A program made the position numbers and the translations under genes. Below the pieces are notes generated by a model that had not been told where the DNA came from, did not search any database, and saw only the letters and a list, made by a program, of their open reading frames with translations. A stretch of DNA of 26,145 bases, from the NCBI GenBank assembly GCA_964597305.1, contig CAZQWU010000016.1:1-26145 (forward strand), read 5' to 3'. Below, piece by piece: positions 1 to 8,020 of this stretch; the first letter of the stretch is position 1, and every line of letters starts with the position of its first letter. This stretch comes from UBA7398 sp964597305 (lineage in GTDB: Bacteria; Actinomycetota; Actinomycetes; Nanopelagicales; Nanopelagicaceae).

Positions 1-324
1 ATTAAAAACTTCTACTTTTTTACTCCATAAATTTTTCTTGCAGTACCAAATCGTTGCTTCTTGTAATCCAATAACATCTGGTTTGTATGTTGCTACTTCT
101 TGCACAAGTTTTGGCGCTCGAGCCTTGAAATTTGTTGCTTTCACTTGGTCCCACATAAATTGCGCAGCTTCAGAGAATTTAGGTAGCAACTTCATCGCTA
201 CGCCAACATCAGCTCCAAGATAAAGATTGCGAGACATCACAGTTACTTGTGTTTCTGTTGCGTGGGCATTGTTAACAGGAATGAGCGTGAGAATGAGAAA
301 AAGTCCCATAAGGCGAATACGCAT
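1..324 (-). CDS. Secreted endonuclease/exonuclease/phosphatase-family protein (3' part missing)
   Basis: This is the first 108 codons of a minus-strand gene that leaves the window at base 1. The product starts with a Sec signal peptide (Met-Arg-Ile-Arg, then a Leu/Ile-rich core ending in NNAHA at about residue 22). The mature part opens with VTVMSRNLYLGADV and later has KPDVIGLQEA. Both match the first beta strand and the metal-binding Glu strand of the exonuclease-endonuclease-phosphatase (EEP/DNase I-like) fold, here of the secreted actinobacterial kind. Such proteins cleave phosphodiesters or phospholipid headgroups outside the cell; the exact substrate cannot be told from a fragment. The start is the first ATG before the signal peptide, with no Shine-Dalgarno but a TAGGCT box 6 nt upstream. 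It is divergent from the aminotransferase at 465. Confidence 0.72.
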   Translation of the reverse strand, partial: MRIRLMGLFLILTLIPVNNAHATETQVTVMSRNLYLGADVGVAMKLLPKFSEAAQFMWDQVKATNFKARAPKLVQEVATYKPDVIGLQEATIWYCKKNLWSKKVEVFN

Positions 325-330
325 TTGCTA

Positions 331-336
331 AGCCTA
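331..336 (-). promoter_or_regulatory. Putative -10 box for leaderless transcript of the EEP gene
   Basis: Read on the minus strand the hexamer is TAGGCT. It fits the actinobacterial TAnnnT -10 pattern and lies exactly 6 nt before the ATG at 324, so transcription would begin at the start codon. No clear -35 is visible. Confidence 0.4.
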
Positions 337-464
337 AGGGAGTTATTTTCTTGGGGTTGAATTTAATATGACCACTGGTAGAATTCGGCCAACGAGACCC
401 GCTAGGAGCGTGCACCTCAAACTTAGGTTCGAAATCAGAACCACCTTTGATTGTACAAATTGCA

Positions 465-1859
465 ATGAAGACCCAAACGCATCATGCGCAAACTTTCCGC
501 GCGACTTATGGACCGGCACAACCCATATCTCGCTCTGTTATTCAGAAAAAACTACAAGAGCAGTGGGAGTTATACAAAAAAGTAAACGCACAGTCTGGCG
601 TTGAAAATAAAAAAGCACTCGAGTCAATTCCACTCGGTGTTCATTCATCTTTCCAATCATGGGAGCCATACCCGGTATCTATTTCATCAGCGCAAGGTGC
701 CTGGATGACCAATGTTGATGGTCGAAAAATGCTCGATTTATCAATGGGTTTTGGTGCAATGTTGGTGGGTCATCTCAACCCTGATGTTGTCGCGGAATTA
801 AAAACAACACTAGATATCGGAACGCTCTTCACCAACCCATCGCCTGAATCTCGAGATGCGGCAGAGCGAGTCTGCAAGCGATTTGGGATTGATCAGGTTC
901 GTTTCACAAATTCTGGAACAGAAGCGACCCTCTATGCGATTCGAACTGCCCGTGCGGCGACAGGAAAAAATGCCATCGTGAAGGTTGAGGGTGGTTACCA
1001 CGGAAGTGGTGATTCGTTGATGGTCTCCACTAAACCGCCGATGGACAAGATCGGTTCTTCTGAGGATCCGATTCCTTTCACGCCCCAATCTGCTGTTGCA
1101 GGAGATGTCTACGTTGTTCCGTACAACAATGCCGAATCACTCGAACGTATTTTCCAAAAACATGCGCAATCGATTGCCTGTTTCATTCTCGAACCAGTTC
1201 TAGAAAATATTGGAATTGTTGTTCCGGATGAGGGTTATTTAGAGCGAGTGCGAGAACTTTGCGATGAATATGGAATCGTTCTTATTTTTGATGAAGTGAA
1301 AACTGGTTTAACTGCAGGTCCACAAGGCGCAGCCCAACGTCTCGGGATAAAACCAGACTTAATTTGTCTCGCAAAATCAATTGGCGGCGGCGTTCCGCTT
1401 GCGGCATTTGGTGGAAAAAATGAATACATGAATGCAGTGACTGATGGTCGTATGGCACATTTAGGAACCTTCAATGGCCACGCGCTCGCCATGGCAGCAG
1501 TGCGAGTAGTTGATCGCATCGCTACCCCGGAAAAACTCGCAGAATGCGAAGCTTTTAACCTTCAAGCGCTTACGCGAATTGGCGACATCATTGGTGAGTA
1601 TGAATTGCCCGCTCACTCCGTTGGTTTTGGCGTGAAAGGCTGTACTACCTGGTCAGAGACTCCGGTGCGAAATTATCGAGACTACAAAGCAACTGATTTT
1701 GAGATCGCCGAACTTTCATTTCTTTGGTCAATTAACCATGACATTATGACTCCGCCTGGACTTGATGAACAGTGGCTCATCAGTTTTGCGCATGGCCAGA
1801 AAGAGATTGATTTCCAAGTTGAAGATTTCCGTAACTTTGCCCGTTACGTTCGCTCTTAA
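465..1859 (+). CDS. Class III PLP aminotransferase (glutamate-1-semialdehyde aminomutase-like)
   Basis: A fold-type I PLP enzyme of class III, about 464 residues. Visible landmarks are the NSGTEAT phosphate-cup turn, the FDEVKTG strand whose Asp (about residue 276) contacts the PLP nitrogen, and the LAKSIGGG loop with the Schiff-base Lys (about residue 304). The closest look is to the glutamate-1-semialdehyde aminomutase/aspartate aminotransferase-family group, but it is not convincing as HemL because no other tetrapyrrole gene is nearby. It converges with an mmsA-like dehydrogenase only 3 nt away and lies close to a second class III aminotransferase, so a catabolic role on an amine or omega-amino acid is more likely (inference). 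I chose ATG 465; a TTG at 447 in the same frame would add six residues. Neither has a good Shine-Dalgarno. Confidence 0.85.
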   Translation: MKTQTHHAQTFRATYGPAQPISRSVIQKKLQEQWELYKKVNAQSGVENKKALESIPLGVHSSFQSWEPYPVSISSAQGAWMTNVDGRKMLDLSMGFGAMLVGHLNPDVVAELKTTLDIGTLFTNPSPESRDAAERVCKRFGIDQVRFTNSGTEATLYAIRTARAATGKNAIVKVEGGYHGSGDSLMVSTKPPMDKIGSSEDPIPFTPQSAVAGDVYVVPYNNAESLERIFQKHAQSIACFILEPVLENIGIVVPDEGYLERVRELCDEYGIVLIFDEVKTGLTAGPQGAAQRLGIKPDLICLAKSIGGGVPLAAFGGKNEYMNAVTDGRMAHLGTFNGHALAMAAVRVVDRIATPEKLAECEAFNLQALTRIGDIIGEYELPAHSVGFGVKGCTTWSETPVRNYRDYKATDFEIAELSFLWSINHDIMTPPGLDEQWLISFAHGQKEIDFQVEDFRNFARYVRS

Positions 1860-1862
1860 ACG

Positions 1863-3347
1863 TTAAGCGTTAGTAGGAAACCCTAAGTTAATTCCACCAT
1901 GACTTGGGTCAAGCCATCGACTTGTCACAACTTTTCCGCGCGTAAAGAAGTGCACACCCTCTGTTCCGTGAGCATGTGTGTCTCCAAAGAGAGATGCTTT
2001 CCAACCACCAAATGAGAAATAAGCCATTGGTACTGGGATAGGTACATTGATTCCTACCATGCCAACTTCCACTTCATTTTGATAACGTCGAGCAGCGCCG
2101 CCATCATTAGTAAATATCGCGGTGCCGTTTCCGTAGCGATGATCATTCACCAATGCGAGCGCTTCATCATAAGTTTTCACTCGAATAACGCTCAGGACTG
2201 GACCAAAGATTTCTTCGTTATAAATACTCATCGACGTTTTCACATTATCAAACAGAGTTGGTCCTAACCAGAATCCTTCTCCGCCAGGATTAATAGCGCG
2301 ACCATCAACAACGAGCGTTGCTCCTTCTTTGACGCCGGCTTCGATATAGGAAGCGACTTTGTCGCGATGGACCTTTGTTACCAGCGGTCCCATATCAGCA
2401 CCTTGCGTACCGTCACCGGTCTTGATTTTCTCCATTCGCTCCTTGATTTTCGCAATCAGTTGATCTGCGACGGGTTCTACGGCAACAAGAACAGAAATTG
2501 CCATGCATCGCTCGCCGGCTGAACCAAAGCCAGCATTGACTGCAGAATCAGCAGCTAATTCAAGATCGGCATCAGGGAGAACCACCATATGGTTTTTAGC
2601 CCCGCCTAATGCTTGAACTCGTTTACCAGTTTTTGTACCCGTTTCATAAACATATTTCGCAATCGGAGTAGAACCAACAAATGAAACAGATTTAATTCCA
2701 GGATGTGTCAGTAACGTATCTACCGCCTCTTTATCTCCGTGAACGACATTGAATACGCCATCTGGCAATCCGGCTTTCTTTAATAGCTCTGCAATAAACA
2801 TAATTGCACTTGGATCTTTTTCTGAAGGTTTCACTACTACCGTGTTACCGCAGGCAATCGCGATGGGGAAGAACCACATCGGTACCATCGCAGGAAAATT
2901 AAATGGCGAAATAATCGCAACCGGACCTAATGGTTGACGGATTGAATACACATCAACATCTGTTGAAACTTCTTCTGAGAAACCACCTTTGAGTAGATGT
3001 GGAATCCCACAGGCGAACTCCACAACTTCAAGGCCACGAGTGACTTCACCGACCGCATCGCTAAGAACTTTTCCATGTTCCTCTGTAATCAATGCAGCAA
3101 TTGCAGATTTGTTAGCGTTGAGTAGTTCTCGAAAAGCAAAAAGGATTTGAGTACGTTTTGTTAACGAGCTGTAACGCCACTCCTGAAATGCAGCTGTTGC
3201 AACATCTACTGCTTTACCTACCTGAGCCGCTGATGCAAATTCCACTGTTCCGGAAACTTTTCCGGTTGCTGGATTATAAATTTCACCAGTTCTTCCAGAG
3301 GTTTCGGTAGATATGCTGCCATTAATCCAATGTGAAATCTTTTTCAT
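1863..3347 (-). CDS. mmsA: CoA-acylating methylmalonate-semialdehyde dehydrogenase
   Basis: An aldehyde dehydrogenase-superfamily enzyme of 494 residues, the usual MmsA length. The family converts malonate or methylmalonate semialdehyde, NAD+ and CoA into acetyl- or propionyl-CoA plus CO2. Seen in the sequence: ISPFNFPAMVPMW near residue 147, VVKPSEKDPSA, the SFVGST dinucleotide loop, LGGAKNH where ordinary ALDHs carry the general-base Glu (Asn here is the hallmark of the CoA-acylating MMSDH branch), and the catalytic Cys at about residue 281 in GSAGERCMAIS. It is divergent from an aminotransferase at 3427 and convergent with another, which fits degradation of beta-alanine, beta-aminoisobutyrate or related amines through semialdehydes (inference). 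The ATG has a TAACCT box 6 nt upstream that sits inside a palindrome. Confidence 0.9.
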   Translation of the reverse strand: MKKISHWINGSISTETSGRTGEIYNPATGKVSGTVEFASAAQVGKAVDVATAAFQEWRYSSLTKRTQILFAFRELLNANKSAIAALITEEHGKVLSDAVGEVTRGLEVVEFACGIPHLLKGGFSEEVSTDVDVYSIRQPLGPVAIISPFNFPAMVPMWFFPIAIACGNTVVVKPSEKDPSAIMFIAELLKKAGLPDGVFNVVHGDKEAVDTLLTHPGIKSVSFVGSTPIAKYVYETGTKTGKRVQALGGAKNHMVVLPDADLELAADSAVNAGFGSAGERCMAISVLVAVEPVADQLIAKIKERMEKIKTGDGTQGADMGPLVTKVHRDKVASYIEAGVKEGATLVVDGRAINPGGEGFWLGPTLFDNVKTSMSIYNEEIFGPVLSVIRVKTYDEALALVNDHRYGNGTAIFTNDGGAARRYQNEVEVGMVGINVPIPVPMAYFSFGGWKASLFGDTHAHGTEGVHFFTRGKVVTSRWLDPSHGGINLGFPTNA

Positions 3348-3351
3348 GTTC

Positions 3352-3364
3352 AGAGGTTACCTCT
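3352..3364. promoter_or_regulatory. 13-bp palindrome, candidate operator over the mmsA promoter
   Basis: AGAGGTTACCTCT has perfect 6-bp arms around a single central base. It lies 5 to 17 nt before the mmsA ATG and overlaps the likely -10 (TAACCT on the minus strand, 3354-3359), in the 79-bp divergent gap between mmsA and the aminotransferase at 3427. A bound regulator could block mmsA and perhaps both genes. Function is inferred from position and symmetry only. Confidence 0.4.
3354..3359 (-). promoter_or_regulatory. Putative -10 box for leaderless mmsA transcript
   Basis: TAACCT on the minus strand, 6 nt before the ATG at 3347. No convincing -35 is seen. An alternative -10 is the TATATA run at about 3364-3370, which would leave a short leader containing GAGG. 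Confidence 0.35.
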
Positions 3365-3426
3365 ATATATTCAATGTAAAAAATGCTTAGATTGGCTATC
3401 GCTGACAGGAGTTATTAGGACCACAT

Positions 3427-4749
3427 ATGAACGCTGAAGAGGGCAAGAAAGTATTCGCCGATGACCGGCAGTTTGTTTTTCATTCCTGGTCAGCGCAAGC
3501 GCAAATCTCACCCATACCCGTCGCCGGCGCAGCTGGATCGTATTTTTGGGATTACCAAGGCCATCGGTATCTGGATTTTTCTTGTCAATTAGTTTTCACA
3601 AATATCGGACATCAACACCCAAAAGTATTGGCGGCTATTAAGAAACAGACCGACATACTGACCACAATCGCACCACAGCATGCAAACGAAGCAAGAAATG
3701 GTGCAGCTCAACGCATTGTCGAGCTTGCGGGCGGACACTTCTCAAAAGTTTTTTTTACTAATGCTGGTGCGGACGGAATAGAAAATGCAGTGCGCATGGC
3801 GCGCTTGCACACCGGTAAACATAAAATTCTTTCGACTTACCGTTCCTATCACGGAAATACTGGCGCAGCTATCAATGCAACGGGAGATCCTCGAAGATTT
3901 CCCAACGAGTTTGCACATGGCCATGTACATTTCTGGGGGCCTTATCTCTATCGGTCATCTTTTTGGGCGAGCACAGAAGAAGAAGAATGTGCACGCGCAC
4001 TTGAACATCTGGAACACACGATAATCTTCGAAGGTCCGCAAACAATCGCCGCTGTACTCATTGAAAGTGTCCCAGGAACTGCAGGAGTATTAGTACCACC
4101 ACGAGGATACCTTGATGGAATTCGAGCACTCTGTGATAAGTATGGAATTCTCTGGATCGCTGATGAAGTAATGGCAGGTTTTGGAAGAACCGGAAAATGG
4201 TTTGCCTATCAACATTCTCAATCGATACCCGATTTGATCGTCTTTGCCAAAGGCGTTACCTCTGGCTATTTACCATTAGGTGGCGTTGTCATTTCGCAAA
4301 AAGTTTCGGAGAGTTTTAACGAACGAGTGTTTCCTGGAGGACTCACCTATTCCGGTCATCCGCTTGCCTGCGCAACAGCGATAGCAACAATTGATGTCAT
4401 GAAAGAAGAAAAAATGATTGACAACGCTGCAGCTATCGGCGAAAAGATCCTTGGCCCTGGCCTTGCCAAATTAGCGGAAAAACATCATGTGATGGGTGAT
4501 ATTCGCGGGGTCGGAGTTTTCTGGGGAATAGACATGGTTGTCGATAGGGCCACTCGTGAACCACTCGCACCCTATGGTTCATCCAGTCCCAAGATGAATG
4601 AAATTATCGCTACGTGTAAGAAGAATGGACTCATGCCGTTTAATAATTTCAATCGAATACACATGAATCCACCATGCAATATTTCTGAAAGTGACGCTCA
4701 ATTGGGCTTAGAAATATTAGGTAATTCGCTCACTGAGATTGGTTTGTAA
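3427..4749 (+). CDS. Class III omega-aminotransferase (beta-alanine/taurine:pyruvate-like)
   Basis: A 440-residue class III PLP aminotransferase of the actinobacterial aspartate aminotransferase family, related to taurine:pyruvate and beta-alanine:pyruvate transaminases. Landmarks are SPIPVAGAAGSYFWD at the N-terminus, FTNAGADGIENA, YRSYHGNTGAA, the ADEVMAGFGRTG strand with the PLP-binding Asp, FAKGVTSGYLPLGG with the Schiff-base Lys at about residue 275, and TYSGHPLACA. The start is supported by AGGA at 3417-3420, 6 nt before ATG. It is divergent from mmsA, a pairing that fits deamination of an omega-amino acid to a semialdehyde oxidised by MmsA. It is also the first gene of an apparent operon with an ABC exporter 12 nt downstream. 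The substrate is not settled by sequence. Confidence 0.88.
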   Translation: MNAEEGKKVFADDRQFVFHSWSAQAQISPIPVAGAAGSYFWDYQGHRYLDFSCQLVFTNIGHQHPKVLAAIKKQTDILTTIAPQHANEARNGAAQRIVELAGGHFSKVFFTNAGADGIENAVRMARLHTGKHKILSTYRSYHGNTGAAINATGDPRRFPNEFAHGHVHFWGPYLYRSSFWASTEEEECARALEHLEHTIIFEGPQTIAAVLIESVPGTAGVLVPPRGYLDGIRALCDKYGILWIADEVMAGFGRTGKWFAYQHSQSIPDLIVFAKGVTSGYLPLGGVVISQKVSESFNERVFPGGLTYSGHPLACATAIATIDVMKEEKMIDNAAAIGEKILGPGLAKLAEKHHVMGDIRGVGVFWGIDMVVDRATREPLAPYGSSSPKMNEIIATCKKNGLMPFNNFNRIHMNPPCNISESDAQLGLEILGNSLTEIGL

Positions 4750-4761
4750 TAACCTCTCCTA

Positions 4762-5688
4762 ATGCCTTCACCCTTGATTGTCGCGCGCCAACTGACTAAA
4801 ACGTACGGAGATTTCACTGCGGTTGATCACATTGATTTCGCAGTTGAGCAAGGTGAGTCCTTTGGTTTATTAGGTCCTAATGGCGCTGGTAAATCAACAA
4901 CAATGCGCATGATTGGTGCAACTTTACAACGCACTTCCGGTGAACTGACTGTTCTTGGTAAGGACCCAAATTTACTTGGTCCGCAGATTCGTGCACATCT
5001 TGGAGTAGTTCCACAACAAGATAATCTTGATGGTGAACTTACTGTGACGGAAAATCTTTATATTTATGGTCGTTACTTTGGTCTCTCCAAGAAATTTATC
5101 AAAAACAAAATTGATGAGCTTCTTGAATTTGCACAATTAGAAGAAAAGCGCCATGTCAAAGTAGATGCGTTAAGTGGTGGCATGAAACGCCGCCTTACCA
5201 TTGCTCGCGGATTGGTAAGTGAGCCTGAAATTTTGATGCTTGATGAACCAACGACGGGTTTGGATCCGCAAGCGCGCCATATTCTCTGGGACAGACTCTT
5301 CCGTTTAAAAGAACTTGGCGTAACACTTTTGCTCACTACACACTTTATGGATGAAGCCGAACAATTGTGTGGTCGACTCATTGTTATGGATAAAGGAAAA
5401 ATCATGGCTGAGGGAAGTCCAGCAGACCTGATTCGTCGCTATTCAACAAAAGAAGTGGTTGAGCTGCGCTTTGGCTCTGATAAAAACGCAGAAATGGCGA
5501 GCAAGCTCGTTGATAAGTGTGACCACATCGAACAACTTCCCGATCGGATTCTTCTTTACAGTGATGATGGTGAAACATTGCTCTCAGACATCATGAGTGG
5601 TGGAGCACATCCCATTACATCATTGGTTCGCCGCACCTCGCTTGAAGATGTTTTCTTAAAACTTACTGGCCGGAGTTTGGTCGAGTAA
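4762..5688 (+). CDS. ABC-2 exporter ATP-binding subunit (DrrA/NodI-like)
   Basis: The cytoplasmic ATPase of an ABC-2 type exporter, 308 residues. Walker A is GPNGAGKST with Lys 44, the signature is LSGGMKRRL, Walker B is LMLDEPTTGLDP, and the switch His is in TTHFMDEAEQL. The long tail after about residue 225 is typical of the daunorubicin-resistance DrrA/NodI class rather than of importers. It lies 12 nt after the aminotransferase and its stop overlaps the next start (TAATG at 5686), so it should be co-translated with the two permeases. Cargo is unknown: DrrA-like pumps move drugs, lipids or polysaccharide. No Shine-Dalgarno is obvious before the ATG, which supports coupling to the upstream gene. 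Confidence 0.92.
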   Translation: MPSPLIVARQLTKTYGDFTAVDHIDFAVEQGESFGLLGPNGAGKSTTMRMIGATLQRTSGELTVLGKDPNLLGPQIRAHLGVVPQQDNLDGELTVTENLYIYGRYFGLSKKFIKNKIDELLEFAQLEEKRHVKVDALSGGMKRRLTIARGLVSEPEILMLDEPTTGLDPQARHILWDRLFRLKELGVTLLLTTHFMDEAEQLCGRLIVMDKGKIMAEGSPADLIRRYSTKEVVELRFGSDKNAEMASKLVDKCDHIEQLPDRILLYSDDGETLLSDIMSGGAHPITSLVRRTSLEDVFLKLTGRSLVE

Positions 5689-6530
5689 TGTCACTGTACG
5701 AACGCACTCGCCAAGGGTCACTCGAGATTGTTAATGAAACTAGGGTTCGACGTTTTGGCTCACTCTTTGTGACCGAGTCACGATTTAAACATATGGCAAA
5801 GTGGCTCTCAGGAATTATCACGCAAGCAATTGCCAATCCACTTCTATATTTACTTTCGGTGGGCGTTGGAATTGGTTCGCTCGTTGATAAAAGTCAAGGT
5901 GTTACCGGTGTTGATGGCGTTTCCTACCTGACATTTCTTGGACCAGCCCTCCTTGCCAGCACAGCAATTCAAGGCGCTATCGATGAGGTAGTTATGCCTA
6001 CGATGCAAGGATTTAAATGGAATAAGAATTTCTTTGCGATGAATGCAACGCCACTCACGGGAAAACAAATTGCGCAGGGTGTCTATCTCGCTGCGCTTGC
6101 TCGAGTCGCACTTACCGTAACTGTGTACTGGATACTTTTGTACTTTTTTGGTGCATTACAAGCGGGAACGGCATGGGTAGCGATTGCGGTTGCTATGTTC
6201 GCTGGTGCCGCATTTGGCGCGATGATGTTGGCAGTAGCTGCGCGAGTAATCAAAGAAGATTTCTTTTTCTCAATTCTTGGTCGATTTATCATCATGCCAC
6301 TCTTTCTTTTCTCCGGAACTTTTTATCCGTTATCAACAATGCCAATTTTTCTTCGTCCAATCGGCTGGATCTCACCACTCTGGCATGCCACTGAATTAGG
6401 CAGATATTTCACCTACGGGCATTCGATTTCTGGAGTCATGCTCGTTCTCCACATTGCATATTTGGGAACAATTCTCTTCATTGGAATTCGAATTGCTGAA
6501 TCAGCATTCACGAAGCGACTTGCCAAATGA
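5688..6530 (+). CDS. ABC-2 type permease, first subunit
   Basis: An integral membrane permease of 280 residues with about six membrane segments. An N-terminal amphipathic stretch is followed by the first segment (NPLLYLLSVGVGIGSL). The C-terminal half has the ABC-2 signature PLFLFSGTFYPLSTMP and then SPLWHATELGRY, a pattern of DrrB/NodJ permeases. It starts on the last base of the ATPase stop codon (TAATG) and overlaps the second permease by 4 nt (ATGA at 6527), so the three genes form one translationally coupled unit. The second gene encodes a related but distinct protein, so the membrane part is probably a heterodimer (inference). Confidence 0.9.
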   Translation: MSLYERTRQGSLEIVNETRVRRFGSLFVTESRFKHMAKWLSGIITQAIANPLLYLLSVGVGIGSLVDKSQGVTGVDGVSYLTFLGPALLASTAIQGAIDEVVMPTMQGFKWNKNFFAMNATPLTGKQIAQGVYLAALARVALTVTVYWILLYFFGALQAGTAWVAIAVAMFAGAAFGAMMLAVAARVIKEDFFFSILGRFIIMPLFLFSGTFYPLSTMPIFLRPIGWISPLWHATELGRYFTYGHSISGVMLVLHIAYLGTILFIGIRIAESAFTKRLAK

Positions 6531-7354
6531 TTACTAAAAGTGCCGTAACGATTGCTGAAGCACGGATCGGGAAACCATTAGAGAAATATTTCGCCGGCCG
6601 AATCAATAGCCCGCTTGAGCGAAGTTGGCTCGCGTTCAAGTCATCTACCTGGATCATCATTCTCAGCGGATTTCTTGAACCAGTCCTTTTTCTCTTTTCT
6701 TTTGGCTTCGGTGTTGGTTCACTCATTGGCGGCATCTCGTCACATGGCGCGACCATCTCTTATGCCGCATACATAGCACCGGGCTTACTCGCGACGAGCG
6801 CTATGAACGGCGCCGTTTACGACTCGACGTGGAATGTTTTTTGGAAAATTAATGAAAGTAAGTTGTACCAATCCATGCTTGCTACCTCGCTCGGAGCATT
6901 GGATGTTGCGCTTGGTGAGATTGCATGGGCACTCTTTCGCGGACTTATTTACGCTCTCGGTTTTATGGTGGTAGTAACGCCACTTGGCCTTGTCACAAGC
7001 TGGTGGGGGCTCTGCGCAATTCCGGCAGCAGTCTTAATCGCATTTGGTTTCGCATCTTTCGGTATGGCTATCACGTCATATATGAAGTCCTACCAACAAA
7101 TGAACATGATTAACATTTTTATGTTGCCTATGTTTCTTTTCTCAGGATCATTCTTTCCTATCTCAGTTTATCCACGCGTTATCCAATGGATTATTGAAGT
7201 ACTACCGCTGTGGCATGCAATATCGCTGGTTCGAGGAATTATGCTCGGTGAAATTGGCCTAGCCACTCTGGGTCATATCGTGTATTTCATCGCCATGATT
7301 GCAGCCGGACTTTTCTTTACAACAAAGCGATTGACTGCGCTCTTTCTCCGCTAA
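6527..7354 (+). CDS. ABC-2 type permease, second subunit
   Basis: A second 275-residue ABC-2 permease, paralogous to the one before it. Shared features are FSFGFGVGSLIGG in the first membrane segment and MFLFSGSFFPISVYP followed by LPLWHAISLVRG near the end. It begins inside the stop codon of the first permease. The end of the gene overlaps the stop of the minus-strand nitroreductase gene by 4 nt (7351-7354), leaving no room for a dedicated terminator between the two convergent units. Confidence 0.9.
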   Translation: MITKSAVTIAEARIGKPLEKYFAGRINSPLERSWLAFKSSTWIIILSGFLEPVLFLFSFGFGVGSLIGGISSHGATISYAAYIAPGLLATSAMNGAVYDSTWNVFWKINESKLYQSMLATSLGALDVALGEIAWALFRGLIYALGFMVVVTPLGLVTSWWGLCAIPAAVLIAFGFASFGMAITSYMKSYQQMNMINIFMLPMFLFSGSFFPISVYPRVIQWIIEVLPLWHAISLVRGIMLGEIGLATLGHIVYFIAMIAAGLFFTTKRLTALFLR

Positions 7355-8010
7355 AGATTTTTAAACTCTAGTAAAACCTCGTCAACACTCTTCCGCTTGA
7401 GATCGGGAACTTCACATTCCGGATCGGGGTAACCTATTGGAAACAGAATGTACGGACGCTCTGTTGTAGGACGCTTAAAAATTTCGTTAAGAAATCCCAT
7501 CGGATTTGGCGTGTGAGTTAACGTGGAAAGCCCTTGAGAGTGAAGGCTTGCAATAAATAAACCACATGCAATTCCGACTGACTCGCTGACATAATAATTT
7601 TTGCGCAATGTTCCATCAGGCATCGGCGTAGATTTCTGAGCAAAAACAACGACAATCCACGGAACTACATCAAGATAACCCTTATCAGAGTTTGTTCCGA
7701 TGGGAGCCAATGCCTCTCGCCATGCTGGCGGTAACCGACCACCCTCATAATTTTCTCGTTCTTCAGCCTCGGCTGCTAATCGAATGCGGTGTTTGATTTC
7801 TGGATCGGAGGTTGCACAAAATGTCCATGGTTGCTGATGCGCCCCACTTGGCGCGGTATTTGCAGTAGCGACCGCTATCTCGATGCATTCACGTGGCACG
7901 GAATCGGAAGAAAACATTCTTACACTTCTGCGGCCATCCATGAGTTTATGAAAATCTTTTCCGCGTTGAATTCCGGTCTTAATCGGAATTCGTTCTGGTT
8001 GATACTTCAT
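7351..8010 (-). CDS. FMN nitroreductase-fold protein, iodotyrosine deiodinase-like
   Basis: A flavoprotein of 219 residues in the nitroreductase superfamily, on the iodotyrosine deiodinase (IYD) side of it. RRSVRMFSSDSVP and TAPSGAHQQPW are FMN-binding motifs typical of the IYD group. The lid that closes over the substrate in IYD has an EE..NY...K pattern; here Glu84, Tyr88 and Lys110 fall where those zwitterion-binding residues are expected, with one extra residue in the lid. The end has LTHTPNP, RPYILFPIGYP and VPDLKRKSVDEV as in IYD. Family members reductively remove halogen from halotyrosines, but others may reduce different substrates, so the activity is inference. It is last in a minus-strand operon, 10 nt after the FAD/Fe-S dehydrogenase. 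Confidence 0.82.
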   Translation of the reverse strand: MKYQPERIPIKTGIQRGKDFHKLMDGRRSVRMFSSDSVPRECIEIAVATANTAPSGAHQQPWTFCATSDPEIKHRIRLAAEAEERENYEGGRLPPAWREALAPIGTNSDKGYLDVVPWIVVVFAQKSTPMPDGTLRKNYYVSESVGIACGLFIASLHSQGLSTLTHTPNPMGFLNEIFKRPTTERPYILFPIGYPDPECEVPDLKRKSVDEVLLEFKNL

Positions 8011-8020
8011 TTATGTAAGA

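Noticed and set aside
810..1088. Antisense frames inside the aminotransferase, dehydrogenase and other genes
   Set aside because: They lie opposite well-conserved enzymes and carry no recognisable motif.
1856..1872. AACGTTAAGCGTT between two convergent genes as a terminator
   Set aside because: The arms are short and imperfect, there is no U-tract, and the gap is only 3 nt.
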